DNA from: Lachnospiraceae bacterium
GTDB taxonomy: Bacteria; Bacillota; Clostridia; Lachnospirales; Lachnospiraceae
NCBI GenBank assembly: GCA_016293925.1
Contig: JAEDCX010000018.1
Span: 1-34,223, forward strand
Reading direction: 5' to 3'
DNA: 34,223 bases
The notes below the pieces were generated by a model, which made no database searches, was not told the origin of the DNA, and was given only the letters and a program-made list of their open reading frames with translations. A program made the translations under genes and the position numbers. Position 1 is the first letter of the stretch. Every line of letters starts with the position of its first letter. Positions 1 through 7,669 of this stretch are shown piece by piece.

Positions 1-13
1 ATTTGCAATCCTT

Positions 14-1252
14 CTACTTCTCCACCCTTGACATCAAGACAACACACTCCACGTGGCTCGTTCCAGGAAACATATCCACTCCGACAGCCCGCTTCACAAC
101 ATAGCAGCTGTTTCGAAGAACAAACTTTAAGTCCCTTGCCAGGGTGTCCGGTCCGCAGGACACATAGACGATTCTCTCCGGACTCAGCCGGATCGCAGCA
201 CGCAGGAATTCTTCCGTGCTGCCGCTCCGGGGCGGATCCATGAAAAGAACATCCACCGGCTCCTTCTCTTCTGCCATCTGCGTCATGAATTGGGTGGCAT
301 CCGCATTCACAAACCGGATGTTGGTAAGCCCGTTGCGTTCTGCATTCCGTTTCGCATCCTTCACGGCTTCCCGGTTCAATTCCGCCCCGATCACATTTCC
401 GGCATATTTTGCCGCGCAGATTCCGATGGTGCCGATTCCACAGTAGGTATCCAGGACGCGGACTGCTCTTTTCCCGTCATGGTTACGTACTGCTGGAGAA
501 TCGGATGGATCCCCGGGACGGGAGGATGAATCCGCCGGGGCATTCCGGATTGGCTCCAGTCCTGCATATTCCAGCGCCTTTCGATACAGCAATTCCGTCT
601 GCACCGGATTGATCTGATAGAAGCTCTGGGGAGACAATCGGAATCTACACCCACAGAGAATATCCTCAATATAACCCTTTCCGTAGAGCACAATATCCCG
701 CTGTCCCAGAACCATAGTAGTCTGACGATCATTCACGTTCTGTACGATGGTAGTGATCTCCGGGAATCGACTCTTCAGTGCTCTGGCAAAATTCCTGGCC
801 CCGGGCAGAATATTGGAGGTTGTAACCAGAATCACCATAACTTCTCCCGTCTGTCTGGCGATCCGTATCATGGCGTGCCGTATGAGACCGTACCCCGATT
901 TTTCGTTGTATACCGTCCATTTGAAGGATTTCACCATCTTCGTCAATTCGTCTATGATCTGTCCCGCCAGCTCATTTTCCAGAAAACACCCGGATCGTTT
1001 CAGGAGTCTGTGGGATTTCTCCTCATAGATACCTGCATAGACGGTGCCATCCTTGGTTCTGCCAAAGGTAGCAGTCACCTTATTCCGGTAGTAGTACGGA
1101 TTCTCCATACCGATAATCGGTTCCAGCGTTACCATATTCCCCAACAGTTTCTGGAGCTTCTGCTGTTTTTGCCGCAACTGTTCCTCGTATGGAATTCCAA
1201 GATATTGGCAGCCTCCGCATTTCTCCATAATCGGACATTTCTTCTTATTCAT
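14..1252 (-). CDS. RlmD/RumA-type 23S rRNA (uracil-C5)-methyltransferase, TRAM-less
   Basis: The 412-aa product belongs to the TrmA/RlmD family of SAM-dependent enzymes that make 5-methyluridine in RNA, probably 23S rRNA. Seen: an N-terminal iron-sulfur motif C6-x5-C12-x2-C15 (with GGCQYLG) and a further Cys near residue 88 (SGCFLEN); a SAM-binding motif LDTYCGIGTIG; the DPPRSG loop; and the catalytic Cys segment YVSCGPDTLARDL. Bacillus-type relatives usually begin with a TRAM RNA-binding domain; this one starts directly at the Fe-S motif, so it is TRAM-less. A hydrophilic Pro/Ser/Asp-rich insert of about 27 residues lies just before the SAM motif. The start is supported by AAGGA about 10 nt upstream. 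It is the last gene of the probable 7458-14 operon, 20 bp after the sensor kinase. Which uracil is modified cannot be told from sequence alone. Confidence 0.9.
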   Translation of the reverse strand: MNKKKCPIMEKCGGCQYLGIPYEEQLRQKQQKLQKLLGNMVTLEPIIGMENPYYYRNKVTATFGRTKDGTVYAGIYEEKSHRLLKRSGCFLENELAGQIIDELTKMVKSFKWTVYNEKSGYGLIRHAMIRIARQTGEVMVILVTTSNILPGARNFARALKSRFPEITTIVQNVNDRQTTMVLGQRDIVLYGKGYIEDILCGCRFRLSPQSFYQINPVQTELLYRKALEYAGLEPIRNAPADSSSRPGDPSDSPAVRNHDGKRAVRVLDTYCGIGTIGICAAKYAGNVIGAELNREAVKDAKRNAERNGLTNIRFVNADATQFMTQMAEEKEPVDVLFMDPPRSGSTEEFLRAAIRLSPERIVYVSCGPDTLARDLKFVLRNSCYVVKRAVGVDMFPGTSHVECVVLMSRVEK

Positions 1253-1272
1253 ACACGTTTTCCTTACAGCCG

Positions 1273-4200
1273 CTATGCTTTTCCACAGATCCGACTGACA
1301 ATTTCCCTTAATTTTTCTTTATCAAATGGTTTTGACAGATGATAATCCATGCCGCTCTCCAGGGATTTGTGAATATCCTCCGCAAAGGCATTGGCTGTCA
1401 TTGCTACAATGGTAACGGATTTCGCATCCGCCCGTCCCATGGAACGGATTGTTTTCGTTGCTTCCAGTCCATCCATCACAGGCATCATGATATCCATAAA
1501 GATAACCTGATAATATCCGGGGTCCGATGCTCCGAAAATCTCTACCGCCTCACGACCGTTCTCTGCCCGGTCCACCTCAAATCCCAGTGCCGCAAGCTGC
1601 GTTACCGCGATCTCCATATTGATCGGGTGATCTTCCACCACAAGTACTCTTTTTCCGGAAACATCTATCGTCGCCTGATCCTGCTGCATGGGAATTGCAT
1701 TCTCCTCACTCCACTCCTGCTCGTTCATCGCTTCCAGCTCCAACGTAATTGTCACCGTCGTTCCGACGCCAAGCTCACTCTCGATTGATATGGTTCCGCC
1801 CATCAATTCCACAAGTCGCCTGGTGATGGAGAGACCGAGTCCGGTTCCCTTTCGGTTGTATGAGGTATCCATCTGTTCAAACGGTTCGAATGCCCTCCGC
1901 AGGAATTCCCTACTCATACCGATACCGTTATCCGCCACCACCGAAACAACTTTGACACGGTGCTCCGCAATCTTCTCGCAGGTGTTGGATATGGCCACCC
2001 TTCCTCCGGGATTGGTATACTTGACCGCGTTGGAAATCAGATTTACATAAATCTGCTGCAATCTTCCGGAATCCGTCACAAACCCCTCATAAGGCAGTTG
2101 CACATCCTGTACGATCAGTTCAATATTCTTCTCATCGGCCAACGGTTTCATTACTGCCATCAGGTATCTGCCGATCTCATGGTAAGGGAGGAATTCCCGT
2201 CTCAATTCAATCCTGCCGCTGTCAATCTTGGACATATCCAATATGTCGTTCACCAGACCGATCAGATGATCCGCCGAAACGGAGGCCTTCTCCAGATAGG
2301 AATTACCGCTCCATGCCGGATCGTCTCCCATGATATCCAGAATCCCACGGATTCCGTTCAGCGGGGTTCTGATCTCATGGGACATGTTTGCCAGGAATTC
2401 CTGTTTGGCTCTGGCGGCCTGCTTTGCCTGTTCCAGCGCATTCTCCAGCTGCCTCTCGGCCTCCTTATTGGATTGGATATTGCGGAGCAGAACCGTACAC
2501 CCCATTCGACCGGTTAACACATTCATCTCCGATCTGGATGTCAATTCATACCACTCGTATTCCTCCCGTCCTTCCGGTCTGATCCGAACCTCCTCCACGG
2601 TCATTCCCATCTCCTGTAGCCGCTGCTTGATTTTCTCCGGGTAATTCAGATCATCCAGTATGTTCCAATTCTCCGGAAGCATTACTCTCCTGAGGCATTT
2701 GTCGATGGTCTGCATGGATCCTTCCATGGGAATAGACGGATCAATGGAATTGTTCACAATATGGTATTCCGCTTTGTCCAGATCCACGAACATCAGCAAC
2801 GCAAAAGACTCATCCATTGCTTTTTTCATCATGCGGTCCACGTTCTCCCGCAACAATTCAGCCCTCTGTTCCTGATTGATATTCTGCACGAAAAGATAAA
2901 CAACCAGATCCCCCGAGAACGGATTCTCGACCATCCGGAGTACCATCTCGTGCCACTCCGGATCTCCGTCTTCCCGGAGGAAATAATATTTTTGCTTCAG
3001 ATGATCCAGACCGTCTTCATGACTGTGCAGCAACCCGGGGATATCCAGCATCTCACGGATCTTCCGCAATTCAGAATCCGATGTAATATTCCCACTGATG
3101 AAATCCACCACGTCAGCCATACTGTAAAGTTCCAGTGTAACCAATTCACCGTTTTGATTCCGCACGGCTTCCTCCACACGGTTCCGGGTCAGATTGACTG
3201 CAAAATGATATACGGATTCTCTCGCCATATTCTGACGCAGAATCTGTTCAGACCGGTAGCTCAATTCTGCCTTCTTCTGCTCATCGATATTCTCCGTTAC
3301 TCCGATTGCATGATGCTTATTGTTCAGAATATCCGTCACGGTATATGTGATCCGGATCCAGTGAAACTCACCGTTCCGATCCTTCATCTGTACTTCTCCG
3401 CTGGCAATTTTCTCTCCCTCATCCAATGCATGGTAGAGCTTCCGATATGCCTCAATGCTCTCCTCATGAATCACACCGTTTTCAATCTGCCGCTCCGGTA
3501 TGTTCTTCACGGTTACGGTATGTTCGTCCTTACCGAAGAGGCGCAACCGCACCGCATGCCTTTTGATATCATAATCCCATACGCGGATTTTGGTATTGGA
3601 GAGCGCAAGATTGAACTGCTCGGCATCCGCCCGATGGACTTTCTCTGCTCTTTTGTAGGAACGGTACAGCACGATAATCAGGCAGAATATCATCAACAGG
3701 AAAAGAGAACTGACAATCGCAACAACCACATAGTTTCTGTACAGAAAATCTACAATTCCTTCCGAAGAATCATATTGAAAGCTCCTGTCCATTATGTACT
3801 TCCGGATCTGTTCCTCCCCGATGCTGTCAATCGCTTTGTTGATAATCGAATACAATTCATTTTCGCAGGCATCACTGATCCCGAATCCGATGGAATAACC
3901 GAATTCATTGGTATCAAACGATTTCAGTTTCCGATATTTGGCCTTATTATGTACCAGTTCGGAAAACCCCTGCGGAACATATGTGATATCTGCCTTTTTC
4001 TTCCTGACCGCTTCCATGCAATCAATGTAATCCTCACAAAGGAGCAGTTCGGCTTGGGGATACGCTTCCTCAATCAGCTTGCTAAGATAACCGTACTCCA
4101 ACACAGCGATTGTCAGATCCTCATCCACTCTTGTATCCCGGTAATCCATTCCGGTAATCATACTCATATCCAGATATAATATATCTGATGTTAATCTGAC

Positions 4201-5322
4201 ATTGAATTTACTTGCCCAATTACGGTCTGACGGAAGATCCAGATACATATCCGGGCAACCTTCTCCGGAGTTAATTCCTGCAACCATGTCATTCAGACCA
4301 TTCTGTTTCTCCAGACGGAATCGCAATCCGGTCTTATCACGGATATCGTCCAGAATATCAACAAAAACGCCTGTTATTTCACCAGTTTTGGAATCTCTAT
4401 AGATATATGGCGGAAGTTCCAGCGGAACAGCCACATGAATCTCCGGTTGGGAATCAAGATACTCCTGTTCTTTTGCCGTGAACCGTATCTCCTCCTGTTC
4501 CACTCTGTAATATTTCTTCTGCAGGTCATACAGATAGTAAGGTTCCTCCTCCAGCATCTGTTTCTGTGCCGCGGCTACCTCTTCCTCCATCCCGCTACTG
4601 TCCGCGGTAAAGGCAAGATAGAATTCGCTCGGTTCAATACGAAGCAGCTCGCGATCATACTGATAGCTCCACATATTATCCGTATATGCCGCATCAATAT
4701 CCCCTTCGGCCAGTGCTTTTTCCAGATCTGTGACGCCCTCACATTCTACATACGTTACATCCTCTACATGACGATTCTGAAAATAATCATACAGAACGAG
4801 ATTCCGATTACTGCCCCGCAGCACACCGATCCGCATGCCATGAAACGTGGAAGGGGAATTATTTATGTAGTGTGTATCGTCTCTGGTCGTCAGAATTCCG
4901 TAACTGACGCCCATCTCATAGGCAGAAAAATGAATATGGTCTTCCAGATTCGCCACGTGACAGAGCGGTCCGATCATATCCAGTTCCCCCTCTGCCAGCA
5001 GGGTAAGAATATTGCGTACCGTCAGTTTCTCCCCTGTCTCCGGATCCCTTGTAATGAATTCATAATTCCATCCGGAATATTTGGACAACTCCATCAGGTA
5101 TTCGTATCCGTATCCGGAGATTCTGCCCTGTTCATCCACCTCAAAAAGACCAAGCCCGTCACAGATTCCGAAGCGAATCGTCCGAGGCGTCTCTGCACAT
5201 ACATAATCCATGGGTTTTCCTGCATGAAGATTCCCCAGCAGGGCAAGCATGAAACTCGCTACGCAGATACGTACCCTGATCCACCGATACTGTCTACCGT
5301 ATGTTCTTTTTCCGACGCCCAT
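1273..5322 (-). CDS. Hybrid sensor histidine kinase with two solute-binding (SBP_bac_3) sensor domains and C-terminal receiver
   Basis: A 1349-aa membrane sensor kinase. Order of parts: short basic N-terminus and hydrophobic signal/anchor (about 15-34); first family-3 solute-binding domain (about 47-270, starting RTIRFGICDG); second such domain (about 290-520, starting EIHVAVPLELPPYIY); one transmembrane helix (about 527-552); PAS/PAC-like region (about 565-960; clearest PAC piece GEFHWIRITYTVTDI); HisKA with phospho-acceptor His near 981 (FLANMSHEIRTPLNG); HATPase with N-box NLISNAVKYTNPGG and G-box GTGLGLSI; receiver with phospho-Asp near 1275 (VIFMDIMMPVMDG). No Hpt domain is visible, so a phosphorelay would need a separate Hpt protein, or the receiver acts locally. 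The start has GGAGGAG 7 nt upstream. It lies 65 bp after the anion permease with no terminator between. The ligand is unknown; family-3 domains commonly bind amino acids or similar small solutes. Confidence 0.95.
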   Translation of the reverse strand: MGVGKRTYGRQYRWIRVRICVASFMLALLGNLHAGKPMDYVCAETPRTIRFGICDGLGLFEVDEQGRISGYGYEYLMELSKYSGWNYEFITRDPETGEKLTVRNILTLLAEGELDMIGPLCHVANLEDHIHFSAYEMGVSYGILTTRDDTHYINNSPSTFHGMRIGVLRGSNRNLVLYDYFQNRHVEDVTYVECEGVTDLEKALAEGDIDAAYTDNMWSYQYDRELLRIEPSEFYLAFTADSSGMEEEVAAAQKQMLEEEPYYLYDLQKKYYRVEQEEIRFTAKEQEYLDSQPEIHVAVPLELPPYIYRDSKTGEITGVFVDILDDIRDKTGLRFRLEKQNGLNDMVAGINSGEGCPDMYLDLPSDRNWASKFNVRLTSDILYLDMSMITGMDYRDTRVDEDLTIAVLEYGYLSKLIEEAYPQAELLLCEDYIDCMEAVRKKKADITYVPQGFSELVHNKAKYRKLKSFDTNEFGYSIGFGISDACENELYSIINKAIDSIGEEQIRKYIMDRSFQYDSSEGIVDFLYRNYVVVAIVSSLFLLMIFCLIIVLYRSYKRAEKVHRADAEQFNLALSNTKIRVWDYDIKRHAVRLRLFGKDEHTVTVKNIPERQIENGVIHEESIEAYRKLYHALDEGEKIASGEVQMKDRNGEFHWIRITYTVTDILNNKHHAIGVTENIDEQKKAELSYRSEQILRQNMARESVYHFAVNLTRNRVEEAVRNQNGELVTLELYSMADVVDFISGNITSDSELRKIREMLDIPGLLHSHEDGLDHLKQKYYFLREDGDPEWHEMVLRMVENPFSGDLVVYLFVQNINQEQRAELLRENVDRMMKKAMDESFALLMFVDLDKAEYHIVNNSIDPSIPMEGSMQTIDKCLRRVMLPENWNILDDLNYPEKIKQRLQEMGMTVEEVRIRPEGREEYEWYELTSRSEMNVLTGRMGCTVLLRNIQSNKEAERQLENALEQAKQAARAKQEFLANMSHEIRTPLNGIRGILDIMGDDPAWSGNSYLEKASVSADHLIGLVNDILDMSKIDSGRIELRREFLPYHEIGRYLMAVMKPLADEKNIELIVQDVQLPYEGFVTDSGRLQQIYVNLISNAVKYTNPGGRVAISNTCEKIAEHRVKVVSVVADNGIGMSREFLRRAFEPFEQMDTSYNRKGTGLGLSITRRLVELMGGTISIESELGVGTTVTITLELEAMNEQEWSEENAIPMQQDQATIDVSGKRVLVVEDHPINMEIAVTQLAALGFEVDRAENGREAVEIFGASDPGYYQVIFMDIMMPVMDGLEATKTIRSMGRADAKSVTIVAMTANAFAEDIHKSLESGMDYHLSKPFDKEKLREIVSRICGKA

Positions 5323-5387
5323 GTATTATCTCCTCCCTGGTTTCTCACTGATTGTTTACCGTTTCCCGCAATTCTGTGTACATTCCC

Positions 5388-6689
5388 CTAAAGCATGCAA
5401 TCCAGCACTGCCAGTGTAGCCAATAGTGCCGGAACGCTGACACAGAAGCCATAGAGCACATATCTTGCAAAAGAGAAGCTGACCTGCTGCTTTTTCAGGA
5501 TTGATGACCACATGATTCCAGCCAGGGCACCAATCGGGGTCAGAACAGCTCCCAGATTCGATCCCACCACGGCCGCATAGATTCCTGCAGTCTGCAATGC
5601 GCCGGACAGATTGCCCGTCACAGAGCCAAACAGCACACTCATAGGTATATTATTGATCAGATTTGCGGATAGATAGGATGCTATTCCGTATATGTATGTT
5701 GTGTGGGAAGTTCCCATAACCATCGCCATTTTCTCTGTTACCCCATACTTCTCCAGTGCCAGTACCAGAATAAACATAGACAGCACAAACGGAACCAGCT
5801 GCCAGGGCACTCTTCGAAGACAGTGAATAACCTCTGTGCCCGGTCTCCTGCGAACAAAACAATACAGAGACGCAACCACAAACAGACTTACTGCAAAACA
5901 TAATGTGATCAGCCACATGTCAAATCCGATGTAAGAGGATAGAACCAGCAATACCGTACAGACAGTCAAATGAACCAATCCGATGGCCAGCAGCCCTTTA
6001 TCGGATATGCTCACTGCCTGCGTTTTTATTGTTAAGGGCTGTTTTAATTTTCTACGAAACAAAAGATAGAGCATCAGGAAAGACACGACTCCACCGGCTA
6101 TGGTCGGAATCCACATAACCCTTACATATTCCAGAAAATCAATCTCCTCCGTGGTTGCAAGATATATATTGGTCGGATTGCCGATGAGAAACATCATCGA
6201 CCAGGTATTGGCTGCCACAAACTCACAGAACAGATAGGGAACGGGATCGATCCCTGCATTTCTGGAAAAGTAACAGATAAATGGGGTAAACGTCAGGATA
6301 ATAATATCGTTGGATGTAAATACCGTCAGGACGGAAACAACAATATACAGACTGAGAAACAACGTCCTCTGTCCCGCCCCGGCGCACTGCAGCGTCCTGT
6401 TTGCCAGATATCCGAAAAAACCCACCTCATCCAGAAAGATAGACAGCAGGGACATGGATAAGAACAACGTCAGAATCTTCAGCGGATTCATTGCGGTATC
6501 GGCGGTGATTCCGGACACTGCGTCCTGTACAGGTATCGCATGCGATATCAGCAGCACAAACGCCCCCAGCAATGCGATTACCCAGTACAGGTCTACCGTA
6601 ACCTTACCGATCCGGACGCTGGGTTTTGTTAAAACTGAAATAAACAAACAAATACAGGTTATTCCTGTCACTCCAATTACATAGTACAT
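5388..6689 (-). CDS. ArsB/NhaD/SLC13-type anion or ion permease
   Basis: A 433-aa polytopic membrane protein of the ion-transporter superfamily that includes ArsB, NhaD and divalent anion:Na+ symporters. Seen: many hydrophobic helices, the hairpin segment TVFTSNDIIILTFTPFI, and the NPTN motif in SMMFLIGNPTNIYLAT, followed by a second inverted half with LINNIPMSVLFG near the end. These TSNDI/NPTN and NNIPMS elements mark the two pseudo-repeats of this fold. I chose the ATG at 6689, because GGGAG lies 7 nt upstream; an upstream GTG at 6725 that overlaps the greA stop by one base would add 12 residues but has no good ribosome site. The substrate (arsenite, sodium/proton, dicarboxylate, sulfate) cannot be assigned; no arsR or arsC is nearby, so arsenic resistance is not favoured. 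Confidence 0.82.
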   Translation of the reverse strand: MYYVIGVTGITCICLFISVLTKPSVRIGKVTVDLYWVIALLGAFVLLISHAIPVQDAVSGITADTAMNPLKILTLFLSMSLLSIFLDEVGFFGYLANRTLQCAGAGQRTLFLSLYIVVSVLTVFTSNDIIILTFTPFICYFSRNAGIDPVPYLFCEFVAANTWSMMFLIGNPTNIYLATTEEIDFLEYVRVMWIPTIAGGVVSFLMLYLLFRRKLKQPLTIKTQAVSISDKGLLAIGLVHLTVCTVLLVLSSYIGFDMWLITLCFAVSLFVVASLYCFVRRRPGTEVIHCLRRVPWQLVPFVLSMFILVLALEKYGVTEKMAMVMGTSHTTYIYGIASYLSANLINNIPMSVLFGSVTGNLSGALQTAGIYAAVVGSNLGAVLTPIGALAGIMWSSILKKQQVSFSFARYVLYGFCVSVPALLATLAVLDCML

Positions 6690-6724
6690 TACATAACTCC
6701 CGTTACCGAATCCTTTGTGCCGCA

Positions 6725-7228
6725 CTAATAGCTTCTGATCTTATCATTGGCATCATCGGTACTCTTATCAATACTCTTGATTACAATATCATACCCAAAG
6801 GAATCATTCACCTGCACATGTACACGATCCCCGACCTTATGGCCGCGAATTGCCCTGCCGATCGGTGATTCTATACTGACCAACCCGTTTAAGGAATTGC
6901 TCCGTACACTGGTAACCAATTTGTATGTTTCTTCCGTGCCGTCTTCCTCAAACTGTACCACAACCGTATTATTGATTCCGACTTCGTCCTCCTTGGAAGA
7001 ATCCTCCACAATAGTGGCGTTCTTCAGCATACGTTCCAGGTAACGGATACGGCTCTCATTCTTGTTCTTGAATTTTTTCGCGGCATAATATTCAAAATTC
7101 TCCGACAGATCACCCTGTGCCCTTGCTTCTTTCACATCCTCCAATGCCTGCTTCCGAACCACAAGTTTGCGTTCCTCAATCTCTGCCTCGATTTTCTTCA
7201 CATCTTCCCTGGTTAGTTTCTCGCCCAT
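6725..7228 (-). CDS. greA: Transcription elongation factor GreA/GreB
   Basis: A 167-aa Gre factor that enters the secondary channel of stalled RNA polymerase and stimulates cleavage of backtracked transcripts. Seen: an N-terminal coiled coil (about 1-75) with the acidic tip QGDLSENFEYYAAK carrying the Asp and Glu needed for cleavage, then the FKBP-like C-terminal domain containing SPIGRAIRGHKVGDRVHV. Length matches the family (about 155-170). Translation is likely coupled to the upstream small gene: TAATG overlap of one base, with AAGGAG 8 nt before the start. The residues following the coiled coil are slightly longer than in E. coli GreA. Its neighbours, a permease and a sensor kinase, are not functionally related in any obvious way. 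A genome may carry a second greA elsewhere, so this may be a paralogue. Confidence 0.95.
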   Translation of the reverse strand: MGEKLTREDVKKIEAEIEERKLVVRKQALEDVKEARAQGDLSENFEYYAAKKFKNKNESRIRYLERMLKNATIVEDSSKEDEVGINNTVVVQFEEDGTEETYKLVTSVRSNSLNGLVSIESPIGRAIRGHKVGDRVHVQVNDSFGYDIVIKSIDKSTDDANDKIRSY

Positions 7229-7458
7229 TACATCATCTCCTTCAGCTGTCTGAACAGTTCCATGTCAGAAGCTGTGATTCTCATATTGGTGGTAATCTTC
7301 TCGCCTGCAGCATTCGTGATTGCCACTTCAATAATACTGTTCTCTTCAATCTGCCCTGCTGCTGCGCCCAGGAACGGCTGCAGTTTCGGGTGATTGCCGG
7401 AAAATGTTTCCCATGCTTTTTTCGCTTTCATAGCGGCTCCGATATTCATCATACTCAT
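7228..7458 (-). CDS. Small uncharacterised protein, 76 aa
   Basis: I do not recognise a family. The product is about 76 aa, soluble, with a basic N-terminal helix (AAMKAKKAWETFSGNHPK), a Gly/Ala-rich middle (PFLGAAAG), a predicted beta segment (SIIEVAITNAAGEKITTNMRI) and a C-terminal helix (ELFRQLKEMM). The open frame extends to 7521, but AAGGAG at about 7461-7466 sits only 3 nt before the ATG at 7458 and 9 nt before the ATG at 7452, so the real start is one of these two. It heads the greA-containing operon and its stop overlaps the greA start. An extended -10 promoter candidate lies at 7533-7541. The ordered alternation of charged and hydrophobic residues and tight coupling argue that it is translated. 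Confidence 0.75.
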   Translation of the reverse strand: MSMMNIGAAMKAKKAWETFSGNHPKLQPFLGAAAGQIEENSIIEVAITNAAGEKITTNMRITASDMELFRQLKEMM

Positions 7459-7483
7459 ATACTCCTTATCTATATACATACAA

Positions 7484-7535
7484 AATGGATAACCGGAATC
7501 CATGCCCGCAGGCACAGACAACCATGTTATCCATT
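7484..7535. repeat. 10-bp perfect inverted repeat in the greA-operon promoter/leader
   Basis: AATGGATAAC at 7484-7493 and its exact complement GTTATCCATT at 7526-7535 flank a 32-nt segment that itself can pair TGCC with GGCA. On the minus strand one arm overlaps the -10 element and start point and the other lies in the leader, so it may act as an operator or cruciform rather than as a leader RNA hairpin. Confidence 0.6.
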
Positions 7536-7541
7536 ATAACA
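7533..7541 (-). promoter_or_regulatory. Extended -10 promoter for the greA-containing operon
   Basis: Minus-strand TGT-TATAAT (extended -10) is present; no good -35 hexamer lies 16-18 bp upstream. Predicted start near 7526 gives a leader of about 68 nt before the ATG at 7458. The promoter overlaps one arm of the inverted repeat at 7484-7535. Confidence 0.5.
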
Positions 7542-7599
7542 CCTGATCGTGAAAAAAAACAGACTTTCCCGGACACTTCTCAACGATGCAAAGAGGCAG

Positions 7600-7669
7600 G
7601 GGATTTATCGCCCCGGCACATCCATAACCGCAAGGGGATTCACAGTCCCAGCGCATCCATAACCGCAAG
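7600..7669. repeat. 35-bp imperfect tandem duplication spanning a stop codon
   Basis: On the minus strand the last codons and stop of the DUF5808-like gene (7669-7635) are followed at once by a second copy (7634-7600). Both begin CTTGCGGTTATGGATG and both end AATCCC; I count about 29 of 35 matching bases. The second copy lies outside the reading frame. Confidence 0.75.

Noticed and set aside
2761..4179. 472-aa open frame on the plus strand opposite the sensor kinase
   Set aside because: It lies wholly antisense to a well-supported kinase, is rich in Ile/His/Phe with no family features, and has no ribosome site. It is a shadow frame.
5388..6689. Arsenite efflux pump ArsB
   Set aside because: The fold fits the superfamily but no arsR, arsC or arsA is present and the neighbours are greA and a sensor kinase, so a specific arsenic role is not supported.
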